A DNA stretch of 7,042 nt from Defluviitaleaceae bacterium (GTDB lineage: Bacteria > Bacillota > Clostridia > Lachnospirales > WRAX01), in the NCBI GenBank assembly GCA_009787945.1, contig WQSI01000042.1, forward strand, positions 5,746-12,787, written 5' to 3'. The position numbers and the translations under genes were made by a program. The notes beneath the pieces were generated by a model. That model saw only the letters and a list, made by a program, of their open reading frames with translations, made no database searches and was not told the origin of the DNA. Below, piece after piece: positions 1-5,167 of the stretch. Position 1 is the first letter of the stretch; the number at the start of each line of letters is the position of its first letter.

Positions 1-478
1 CCCCGCCACTAAGCAGACTAAAGGGGCTGTTCCGCATATCTTCGCTAATATTCATACCATTGCATATCTTTTCGACCTTTGTTTCAACTTCATATCCGCC
101 AAGCCGCTCATATTCCTCCATTAGCTTACCATATCGCGTAAGCATGGATGGCGTGTCATTGCCTTCGATTTTCTTCATGGCATCATAAACATTAAAAACC
201 TCTTCAAATGAAGAGCGCAAAACATCCTCAACCGTATCCCCCTCGCCAAAAACGGGAATTTGAGAAAGAGTTTCCACCTTTTTGTCGGACGCTTTAGACA
301 CACTGCCGCTGTCATAATACTCATCTTCTGCAATAATTTTAAACAGGGTTGTTTTCCCCGAGCCATTTTTGCCCAACAGCCCTATCTTTTCGCCCCTGTA
401 AATTTCTAGGGTAATTCCCCGAAGGACGTGGTTTGAGCCATAATATTTATTTAATTCATGTACTGAAATATCAATCAT
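1..478 (-). CDS. ABC-F family ATPase, N-terminal part (cut by the left edge)
   Basis: The visible 159 residues form most of a first ABC nucleotide-binding domain: a Walker A motif GKNGSGKTT at about residues 36-44, a likely Q-loop glutamine at 73 (TLSQIP), and the start of the LSGG signature at 156-159, where the window ends. No membrane segment is seen. The start MIDISVHELNKYYG and the soluble ATPase layout fit the ABC-F class, cytoplasmic twin-ATPase proteins that act on ribosomes; some protect against macrolides, lincosamides, streptogramins or pleuromutilins. The start ATG (478-476) has GGAG 8 nt upstream. The attenuator-type leader (terminator plus two upstream frames) is typical of antibiotic-inducible ABC-F genes and argues for a resistance or ribosome-rescue role over a housekeeping one. 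The linker and second ATPase domain lie outside the window, so no subfamily (Lsa, VmlR, CplR and so on) can be assigned. ABC-F is likely; resistance is inferred. Confidence 0.85.
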   Translation of the reverse strand, partial: MIDISVHELNKYYGSNHVLRGITLEIYRGEKIGLLGKNGSGKTTLFKIIAEDEYYDSGSVSKASDKKVETLSQIPVFGEGDTVEDVLRSSFEEVFNVYDAMKKIEGNDTPSMLTRYGKLMEEYERLGGYEVETKVEKICNGMNISEDMRNSPFSLLSGG

Positions 479-492
479 AATTAAAACTCCTT

Positions 493-600
493 TTAGTTTG
501 TATACAAAAAACCTGCACAGACTGTTTTATCTGCACAGGTGTACCAAACATTCAAAGAAAGCGATATTAAACCGCTTTTATAATGCACGGTGACAGGCAT
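493..600 (-). CDS. Leader peptide 2 of the ABC-F gene (35 aa), reads through the attenuator
   Basis: The frame begins ATG at 600-598, with AGGAG about 10 nt upstream, and encodes MPVTVHYKSGLISLSLNVWY followed by TCADKTVCAGFLYTN. It ends TAA at 495-493, and that stop overlaps the AAAAGGAG ribosome site of the ABC-F gene. Codons 21-30 are the terminator stem-loop itself, so a ribosome translating this frame would open the hairpin and also deliver itself next to the ABC-F start. It overlaps the end of leader peptide 1 by 34 nt in another frame. The sequence shows the frame and its signals; that it is translated, and its regulatory role, are inferred. Confidence 0.6.
   Translation of the reverse strand: MPVTVHYKSGLISLSLNVWYTCADKTVCAGFLYTN
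505..540 (-). terminator. Intrinsic terminator (attenuator) in the ABC-F leader
   Basis: On the minus strand ACCTGTGCAGA (540-530) pairs with TCTGTGCAGGT (521-511). This is an 11-bp stem with two central G-U wobbles and an 8-nt loop, followed at once by a run of T (511-506). On the plus strand the same two positions become A-C mismatches, so the structure is specific to the minus-strand RNA. It ends 26 nt before the ABC-F start codon and downstream of a strong promoter, so it should stop transcription before the gene unless it is prevented from folding. It lies wholly inside the second upstream reading frame. Confidence 0.8.
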
Positions 601-701
601 ACAAAACAATCTCCTAAAAAAGGGCGCAAAAACCCCTTGGTTGAAACTGCAGTAAATCCACGCCTGCTCGCCGCATTATTTAAGAGCAAAAAATGTTTCA
701 T
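567..701 (-). CDS. Leader peptide 1 of the ABC-F gene (44 aa)
   Basis: The ATG at 701-699 has a near-perfect Shine-Dalgarno AAGGAGGTGAT with 8 nt spacing, about 40 nt below a consensus promoter. It encodes MKHFLLLNNAASRRGFTAVS then TKGFLRPFLGDC and FVCLSPCIIKAV, and stops TAA at 569-567. No domain is recognised; the peptide is basic with hydrophobic patches, as expected for a regulatory leader rather than an enzyme. Its end overlaps the start of leader peptide 2, and a 6-bp inverted repeat (AAAGCG 578-573 with CGCTTT 563-558) lies at its stop, so ribosome occupancy here would change local folding. The frame is clear; the sensing role is inferred from known ABC-F leaders such as vmlR and lmo0919. 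Confidence 0.65.
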   Translation of the reverse strand: MKHFLLLNNAASRRGFTAVSTKGFLRPFLGDCFVCLSPCIIKAV

Positions 702-742
702 TCCTATCACCTCCTTAAAATTCAAATCGACTGCCAAATTTC

Positions 743-771
743 ATTTTAGCACAACTTTACCAAAAGGTCAA
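743..771 (-). promoter_or_regulatory. Sigma-A-type promoter of the ABC-F leader
   Basis: On the minus strand TTGACC (771-766) and TAAAAT (748-743) are separated by exactly 17 nt. Transcription would start near 736, about 35 nt before leader peptide 1 and about 258 nt before the ABC-F start codon. Confidence 0.8.
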
Positions 772-811
772 GACTTTTTTGGTGTTTTGGCAACAAGATA
801 ATATTTCCCTC

Positions 812-840
812 TTTACATCTTGCGCGGTTTGTGTTATAAT
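812..840 (+). promoter_or_regulatory. Sigma-A-type promoter for mecA-pepD
   Basis: TTTACA (812-817) and a perfect TATAAT (835-840) are separated by 17 nt. The start point would fall near 847, giving a leader of about 40 nt to the mecA-like gene. It is divergent from the ABC-F promoter, with about 40 bp between the two -35 boxes. Confidence 0.85.
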
Positions 841-887
841 GTTTATTGTAACCTGTTGACCATTGACTATCGAAAAGGATTGATGGC

Positions 888-1625
888 ATGAGAATTGAAA
901 GAATCAGCGAAAATCAAATAAAGTTTACCTTGACACAAGATGACCTTTCCCATCGCAACATGCAGTTGCATGAGCTTTCTTACGGCTCTTTGAAGGCGCA
1001 GGAGCTTTTTAGGGAGATTATGCAAAGAGCCGCAGGAGAGTGTGATTTCCACACTTCTAGCGAAACACCCCTTATTATTGAGGCGATACCTGTATCCCGT
1101 GACGGCATTATGGTGATAGTTACAAAAGTGACAAACCAAGCGGAACTTGACCAGCGTTTTGGCTTTCCGCCGTTTCCTGTGTTTGGGGCGCGTAACAATC
1201 AGCAAAACCAAAATCAACACCAGCACAATCAGCATCCCCATTATGGGCAGCATCCCCATCAGCCAAACCAAGGGCAGTCTTTCCAGCCAAACTTTGGAAA
1301 TCCCCAAAACAAACCCCCTGTACAACTGCATAAAAACGCCCAGTCCATTTTTGAATTTAAAGATTTGGACACGGTGGCGGACGCTTGCGCCCGCATTTCT
1401 GGGGTTTATATCGGTAACAACGCCCTTTACAAATATAGCGGCAAATATTATTTAACCATCGACAATGACAAAATTAATTTGCCCCATGCTCAAGAAAACG
1501 CACTTAAAGAGTATGGCGACAAATTCTCTAACTTGGAAATTTCCGCTTTGTTCCTTAAAGAGCATGGCGATGTTGTTGTCGAGAATAACGCCGTAGGCAT
1601 CCTTGCTGAATTTTTGAGTAATTAA
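888..1625 (+). CDS. mecA: MecA-family adaptor protein for Clp protease
   Basis: A 245-residue cytoplasmic protein. The N-terminus MRIERISENQIKFTLTQDDL, the helix at residues 35-50 and the strand PLIIEAIPVSRDGIMVIVTK (61-80) match the MecA N-terminal substrate-binding domain. Residues about 150-245 (FEFKDLDTVADACARI, YKYSGKYYLTID, LKEYGDKFSNLEISALFLKEHG) match the C-terminal domain that binds ClpC in the Bacillus protein. MecA adaptors hand substrates to the ClpCP protease and control regulators such as ComK. Between the domains lies an unusually Gln/Asn/His/Pro-rich linker (about 102-144) with repeated QHPH units. The start has AAAAGGA at 873-879 with 8 nt spacing. The first gene after the promoter, it is followed 19 nt later by pepD. 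The family is well supported; the substrates are unknown. Confidence 0.85.
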   Translation: MRIERISENQIKFTLTQDDLSHRNMQLHELSYGSLKAQELFREIMQRAAGECDFHTSSETPLIIEAIPVSRDGIMVIVTKVTNQAELDQRFGFPPFPVFGARNNQQNQNQHQHNQHPHYGQHPHQPNQGQSFQPNFGNPQNKPPVQLHKNAQSIFEFKDLDTVADACARISGVYIGNNALYKYSGKYYLTIDNDKINLPHAQENALKEYGDKFSNLEISALFLKEHGDVVVENNAVGILAEFLSN

Positions 1626-1644
1626 ATATTAGGAGGACACAGAA

Positions 1645-3102
1645 ATGAACGTGCTAAAAGATTTGCAACCAGCTGATGTTTTTGCGAATTTTGAGATGAT
1701 TTGTAACATTCCCCATGGCTCTTGGGATGAGAAGGCATTGAGCGATGCCATTCTCGAATGGGCGCAGGGTTTGGGGCTTGAAACCCATCAAGACGAGTTA
1801 CATAACTTAATCATCAAAAAGCCAGCAAGTGAAGGTTTTGAAAATTCGCCCCCTGTTATTTTGCAAGCCCACATTGACATGGTTTGCGAGAAAAACACCA
1901 ATGTGGATTTTGATTTTGAAACCCAAGGCATTAATTTGCTAATTGAAGGCGACTTTATAACTGCCGACGGCACGACCCTAGGGGCAGATAACGGAATTGG
2001 TTCTGCCATGATGATGGCCGTTTTGGCAGATAAAACTTTAAAGCACCCGCCAATTGAAGCTGTGTTTACCACAGTGGAAGAGGCGGGCATGGACGGAGCT
2101 AAAGCTCTTGATGTCAACCTTTTAGAAGGTCGTCGGATGATTAATTTAGACAGCAGCGAAGATGGGATTTTTTGCGTGGGCTGCGCTGGCGGAAGTGGCG
2201 TAACCATTAAATTGCCCATAAAAGAAGCAAAGGCAAACCCAGGGGTCACCACCTCTGTAACTTTGTTTGTCAGCGGCTTAAAGGGCGGACATTCTGGTGC
2301 AGACATTGATTTGGAGCGGGGTAATTCCAACAAAATCCTGGGGCGCGTGCTGCACAGTCTAAACACCCCCTTTGAAATTGCAGAAATTGGCGGCGGAAGC
2401 AAAACAAACGCCATCCCTCGCGAAGCTTGGGCGAAGCTTGTTGTTGCCCAGTCTTGCATGGACTTGCTTTGGGTGGAGCTTGAGCATATAGAAGCCGCAT
2501 ATAAAGCAGAGCTTTCCACATCCGACCCTGATGTTTCCATTAAATTTATAAATGTAGAACAAATTGGGGAAGGGGCTACGGTTTTTGCCGAAGAAACCAA
2601 AGGGGCAATTATCGACCTGTTGCTTCTTATCCCTCATGGTCCTGCCCACTTTAGCATGGATTTGCCAGGTTTGGTTGAAACTTCCAACAACCTTGGTGTG
2701 GTTGCCGTGAAAGATGATAGCATTGTGATTTCCTGCGCTGTGCGCTCTTCTGTGGAATCCCGCAAAAATTCCCATTGCACCCGTATTAGTAGGCTTGGGC
2801 AACTTTTAGGGGCTGAAACATCGGTATCTGACGGCTATCCAGGTTGGGCGTACAATCCAAAATCTCCAATCCGTGATGCTTCCGTTAAGGTTTGGGCAGA
2901 AAAGTTTGGGGAAGAGCCTGTTGTCCGTGCCATTCACGCAGGGCTTGAATGTGGTATTTTTGACAGCCGCATCCCAAACCTTGATATGATTTCATTTGGG
3001 CCTGATATTTTCGACTTGCATACACCAGATGAACGTACGAGAATTTCTAGCGTCGCAAAAAACTATGAATTTTTGGTCAATCTTTTGGAAACCTTGAAAT
3101 AG
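1645..3102 (+). CDS. pepD: Xaa-His/aminoacyl-histidine dipeptidase PepD (M20C zinc peptidase)
   Basis: A 485-residue cytoplasmic di-zinc peptidase of the M20 family, full length for PepD. The metal and catalytic motifs are all visible: H76 and D78 in AHIDMV, D115 in LGADNGIG, the glutamate pair E145-E146 in VEEAGMD, D169 in NLDSSEDG, and H459 in DLHTPDE. KGGHSGADI (213-221) marks the insertion (dimerisation-type) domain, and HAGLECGIF (431-439) is the conserved C-terminal segment. It hydrolyses Xaa-His and other dipeptides, recycling amino acids from peptide uptake or protein turnover. AGGAGG lies 8 nt before the ATG, and the 19-nt gap to mecA indicates one transcript. Oddity: the TAG stop is the first three bases of a palindromic repeat; removing the repeats would give TAA at the same codon, so the protein is unchanged. 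Confidence 0.95.
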   Translation: MNVLKDLQPADVFANFEMICNIPHGSWDEKALSDAILEWAQGLGLETHQDELHNLIIKKPASEGFENSPPVILQAHIDMVCEKNTNVDFDFETQGINLLIEGDFITADGTTLGADNGIGSAMMMAVLADKTLKHPPIEAVFTTVEEAGMDGAKALDVNLLEGRRMINLDSSEDGIFCVGCAGGSGVTIKLPIKEAKANPGVTTSVTLFVSGLKGGHSGADIDLERGNSNKILGRVLHSLNTPFEIAEIGGGSKTNAIPREAWAKLVVAQSCMDLLWVELEHIEAAYKAELSTSDPDVSIKFINVEQIGEGATVFAEETKGAIIDLLLLIPHGPAHFSMDLPGLVETSNNLGVVAVKDDSIVISCAVRSSVESRKNSHCTRISRLGQLLGAETSVSDGYPGWAYNPKSPIRDASVKVWAEKFGEEPVVRAIHAGLECGIFDSRIPNLDMISFGPDIFDLHTPDERTRISSVAKNYEFLVNLLETLK

Positions 3103-3159
3103 ACCTGTTCTTGAAGCCTCATTTAGGCAAAAATCTGGCGAAAGCAGGTTTTAGAACAG
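3100..3159. repeat. TAGACC palindromic element, copy 1 (internally deleted; right tip at 3324-3328)
   Basis: It begins TAGACCTGTTCT exactly at the pepD stop codon and runs to AGAACAG at 3159; its last five bases, GTCTA, are found at 3324-3328, on the far side of copy 2. Rejoined, it is 65 nt with 12-bp perfect terminal inverted repeats. It retains the right-arm conserved block AAAAATCTGGCGAAAGC (3129-3145, one difference from the other copies) but has lost most of the left arm and apex, so it is a deleted derivative. Confidence 0.8.
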
Positions 3160-3323
3160 TAGACCTGTTCCGAAACCTCATTCCGCCATCTTTTTGGTCT
3201 TTTTGCCGAAATGCCACAGCGTCAGAACCCTCACATACCTAGGGGTATGTGAGGAACCTGCCCCCTTGCATTTCAACAAAAATCCTCAAAAATCTGACGA
3301 AAGCAGGTTTCGGAACAGGTCTA
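3160..3323. repeat. TAGACC palindromic element, copy 2 (164 bp, complete)
   Basis: Perfect 19-bp terminal inverted repeats (TAGACCTGTTCCGAAACCT at 3160-3178 and its complement at 3305-3323) close an imperfect palindrome whose exact centre (3241.5) is also the centre of a perfect 11-bp apical stem: CCTCACATACC at 3229-3239 and GGTATGTGAGG at 3244-3254, loop TAGG. Inside are two blocks shared unchanged with copy 3, at 3179-3199 and 3284-3304. It carries no plausible gene and no transposase. It sits in the pepD to GGDEF interval, inserted five bases from the right end of copy 1. Confidence 0.9.
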
Positions 3324-3359
3324 GTCTATAAAGTGGGTCAACTCAAGGAGGAATACGTC

Positions 3360-4262
3360 ATGGAAAGAGAAAGAATGTACTTAGAGATTATCAATGTGCT
3401 GAAAGATGGGGTATATTTTGTCGACACTGAAAGACGCATAACTTTCTGGAATAAAGCTGCCGAGAAAATTTCTGGATATGCTGCCCATGAAATTGTTGGT
3501 TTGCGCTGCCAGGAGAGCAAGCTAAGCCACATTAACGCAGAAGGTTGCCTGCTTTGTGAGATTGGTTGCCCTCTATACGCCACAATAATCGACGGCACCC
3601 AAAGAAGCGGTAACGTGTTTTTGCGCCATAAAAACGGTCATCGTGTTCCTGTTCGCGTAAATATGTTTCCTATAACGGAAAACGGTGAAATTGTCGGTGG
3701 TGTAGAGGTTTTCTCTCAAAGCTCCCCTGTGGTATATGACAACGAGCTTATCGACAGCCTACAAAACCAGGCAACAATTGATACATTGACAGGGCTTCCC
3801 AACAGAAGAAGCCTGGAAACCTTCCTGGAATACAAGTTCAGCGAAGTTTCTAGTTTTGACAAAACCTTCTGTGTTCTGTTTATCGACATAGATGATTTTG
3901 GAAATTTTAACAAAACATATGGCCACGAAATTGGTGACGCGGTTCTGAAAAGCATGTCCTCCAGCATCATGCACACCATACGTAATACAGATATTTTTGG
4001 TCGTTGGGGCGGCGAAGAATTTGCTGGGGTTTTTGAAATCAAACAAGAATATGAAGCGTCTATTGTTGCAGAAAAAATACGAGTGCTTATCTCTAAATCT
4101 GAAGTTGAAATAAGCCCTACAGAAAGCGTGACAATTTCCGCTTCTGTTGGTGCTACAATCATCAGAAAAGATGACACTTTGGTAACTGTTATGAAGCGCG
4201 CTGATGAACTTATGCGCAAAGCCAAGGAAGGCGGCAAAAACCGCGTTTCTTTCTCCGCTTAA
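3360..4262 (+). CDS. PAS-GGDEF diguanylate cyclase
   Basis: Cytoplasmic, 300 residues, no membrane segments. Residues about 5-122 form a PAS sensor domain (GVYFVDTERRITFWNKAAEKISGY, then HKNGHRVPVRVNMFPI). Residues about 136-300 form a GGDEF domain starting DTLTGLPNRR (141-150), with the active-site motif GGEEF at 217-221 and a product-inhibition I-site RNTD at 208-211, five residues upstream. It should make cyclic di-GMP from two GTP in response to whatever the PAS domain senses. The PAS carries four cysteines (C50, C63, C66, C70) of a type seen in other PAS S-box proteins, possibly metal or redox sensing. I chose the ATG at 3360 because AAGGAGG (3345-3351) lies 8 nt upstream; the earlier in-frame ATG at 3249 falls inside the palindromic repeat and would add a non-domain tail. 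It follows pepD on the same strand, separated only by the repeats. Confidence 0.92.
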   Translation: MERERMYLEIINVLKDGVYFVDTERRITFWNKAAEKISGYAAHEIVGLRCQESKLSHINAEGCLLCEIGCPLYATIIDGTQRSGNVFLRHKNGHRVPVRVNMFPITENGEIVGGVEVFSQSSPVVYDNELIDSLQNQATIDTLTGLPNRRSLETFLEYKFSEVSSFDKTFCVLFIDIDDFGNFNKTYGHEIGDAVLKSMSSSIMHTIRNTDIFGRWGGEEFAGVFEIKQEYEASIVAEKIRVLISKSEVEISPTESVTISASVGATIIRKDDTLVTVMKRADELMRKAKEGGKNRVSFSA

Positions 4263-4266
4263 TAAT

Positions 4267-4431
4267 TAGACCTCCACGGAAATTGCATTCCGCCATCTTT
4301 TTGGTCAATTTCCGATTTTGACTGCAGGTTCAGAACCTGCACGAACCTATGGGTTCGCACAGAACCTGCCCCTTTGCAAAATCAAAAATTGCCTCAAAAA
4401 TCTGACGAAAGCCAATTCCCGCGGAGGTCTA
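4267..4431. repeat. TAGACC palindromic element, copy 3 (165 bp, complete)
   Basis: It starts TAGACCTCC at 4267 and ends GGAGGTCTA at 4431. The arms pair over 17 of the first 19 positions and on toward an apical CGAACC-TATG-GGTTCG hairpin at 4342-4357. The blocks at 4286-4306 and 4392-4412 are identical to those of copy 2, whereas the outer helix and the helix formed by 4307-4320 with 4377-4390 have different sequences that remain complementary. An extra perfect palindrome TGCAGGTTCAGAACCTGCA sits at 4323-4341. The element starts four bases after the GGDEF stop codon and splits a terminator module that is uninterrupted at 5105-5163. Confidence 0.9.
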
Positions 4432-4438
4432 CTATATA

Positions 4439-4469
4439 AAAACAGCGACCTGCACATGGTCGCTGTTTT
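4439..4469 (+). terminator. Hairpin terminator after the GGDEF gene
   Basis: AAAACAGCGACC (4439-4450) pairs perfectly with GGTCGCTGTTTT (4458-4469) around a 7-nt loop, giving a 12-bp stem ending in T4 on the plus strand. The T tract is short, so termination may be partial. The next gene starts only 29 nt further on, so this hairpin also lies in or beside that gene's leader. Confidence 0.7.
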
Positions 4470-4497
4470 AGAAACCTAAGATTAAAGGATGAGTTTG

Positions 4498-5100
4498 ATG
4501 CAGATAATTAACAAGCTAGAAATCGCCACCCGCCAAGAGCTTCGTAATTGGCTGATAGAAAACCACGATAAGCTCGCCCAAGCGTGGGTTCCCGTGCTGT
4601 CCAAAGACCCAGACGAGCTTTCATATCTTGCAATTGTTGAGGAATGTCTATGTTTTGGCTGGATAGATTCAACCAAGAAACGCCTTGGTCGCTCCCCCGA
4701 TGGTGAACTGCTTGACCATGCAACTGGCACAAATGATGTGATGTACCAACGAATCTCCCCAAGGCGTAAATCTGGTAATTGGACGGAGCTTAATAAAGAA
4801 CGTGTTCGCCGTTTGGCTCGGCTTGGCTTAATGCACCCCCAGGGCGAAAAAATATTGCCAGATATGGACGAGAATAACTTCGCTATACGGCAAGATGTGA
4901 TGGATGCCATAAAAGCAGACCTGACCACATACGAGAATTTCACAAAACTGCCAGCTCTGTACATTCGCATCCGAATTGACAACATCCAAAGCCATCCTCA
5001 AGGTGATGACACCTATAACCGCAGGCTTGAAAAGTTTTTGATAAATACCAAAGAAAACAAACTCTATGGCGATTGGAATGATGGTGGCAGATTGCTGTAA
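4498..5100 (+). CDS. YdeI/OmpD-associated family protein
   Basis: A soluble protein of about 200 residues that resembles the YdeI/OmpD-associated (OmdA) family: an N-terminal WLIENHDKLAQAWVPVLSK segment, then ECLCFGWIDSTKKRLG, then the basic stretch ISPRRKSGNWTELNKERVRRLARLGLMHPQGEK, the usual family order. The family has been linked to bacteriocin or antimicrobial peptide tolerance in enterobacteria, but the biochemical activity is not established. I prefer the ATG at 4498 because AAAGGA (4484-4489) is then 8 nt upstream; an in-frame ATG at 4489 would overlap that site. No clear promoter is visible between the upstream hairpin and the start. The gene is bracketed by a 59-bp direct repeat, suggesting it was inserted as a unit between the GGDEF and MATE genes. 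Family likely, function unknown. Confidence 0.8.
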   Translation: MQIINKLEIATRQELRNWLIENHDKLAQAWVPVLSKDPDELSYLAIVEECLCFGWIDSTKKRLGRSPDGELLDHATGTNDVMYQRISPRRKSGNWTELNKERVRRLARLGLMHPQGEKILPDMDENNFAIRQDVMDAIKADLTTYENFTKLPALYIRIRIDNIQSHPQGDDTYNRRLEKFLINTKENKLYGDWNDGGRLL

Positions 5101-5104
5101 GTGA

Positions 5105-5163
5105 GTTTCTTTCTCCATTTAATAACCATATAAAAACAGCGACCTGCCCATGGTCGCTGTTTT
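5105..5163 (+). repeat. Direct repeat, copy B (uninterrupted)
   Basis: A contiguous 59-bp match to copy A, lacking the palindromic element. Its first part, GTTTCTTTCTCC then TTAATAA, resembles the 3' end of the GGDEF coding sequence, although here it follows the stop of an unrelated gene, which indicates duplication of that region. The second part is the terminator. Confidence 0.85.
5133..5163. terminator. Bidirectional terminator between convergent genes
   Basis: AAAACAGCGACC (5133-5144) pairs with GGTCGCTGTTTT (5152-5163), with a 7-nt loop. On the plus strand the stem runs into TTTTGTTTTTA; on the minus strand it runs into TTTTTATAT. It lies between the plus-strand YdeI-like gene (stop at 5100) and the minus-strand MATE gene (stop at 5168) and should serve both. 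Confidence 0.88.
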
Positions 5164-5167
5164 GTTT

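Larger units (their letters stand above)
4245..4469 (+). repeat. Direct repeat, copy A (interrupted by palindromic element)
   Basis: Bases 4245-4265 (the last codons and stop of the GGDEF gene) plus 4432-4469 (its terminator) match 5105-5163 at about 55 of 59 positions. The intervening 166 nt are palindromic copy 3 plus one T. Copies A and B bracket the YdeI-like gene. Confidence 0.85.

Noticed and set aside
511..540. Plus-strand terminator or CTGCACAG direct repeat
   Set aside because: On the plus strand the two central positions are A-C mismatches and no T run follows; the minus-strand reading with G-U pairs and a T run is clearly better. The direct repeat is a by-product of the near-symmetric stem.
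583..801. Plus-strand 72-codon frame in the ABC-F leader
   Set aside because: It lies antisense to the two leader frames, has no ribosome site, and its composition is explained by the complementary signals (SD, promoter, terminator).
1788..2600. 270-codon minus-strand frame within pepD
   Set aside because: It is a shadow of pepD, which has all catalytic motifs, a ribosome site and family length; the reverse frame shows no recognisable domain.
3100..3323. IS630/mariner-type MITE with TA target duplication
   Set aside because: TA at both tips suggested this, but a TA duplication would remove the pepD stop, leave copy 1 with a faulty terminus, and does not match the uninterrupted repeat at 5105-5163.
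3249..3359. Upstream start (ATG 3249) for the GGDEF protein
   Set aside because: It lies in the apical hairpin of the palindromic element with no ribosome site, whereas ATG 3360 has AAGGAGG at ideal spacing and starts right at the PAS domain.
3100..4431. CRISPR array
   Set aside because: The repeats are long palindromes, only three, irregularly spaced, without uniform spacers or cas genes.
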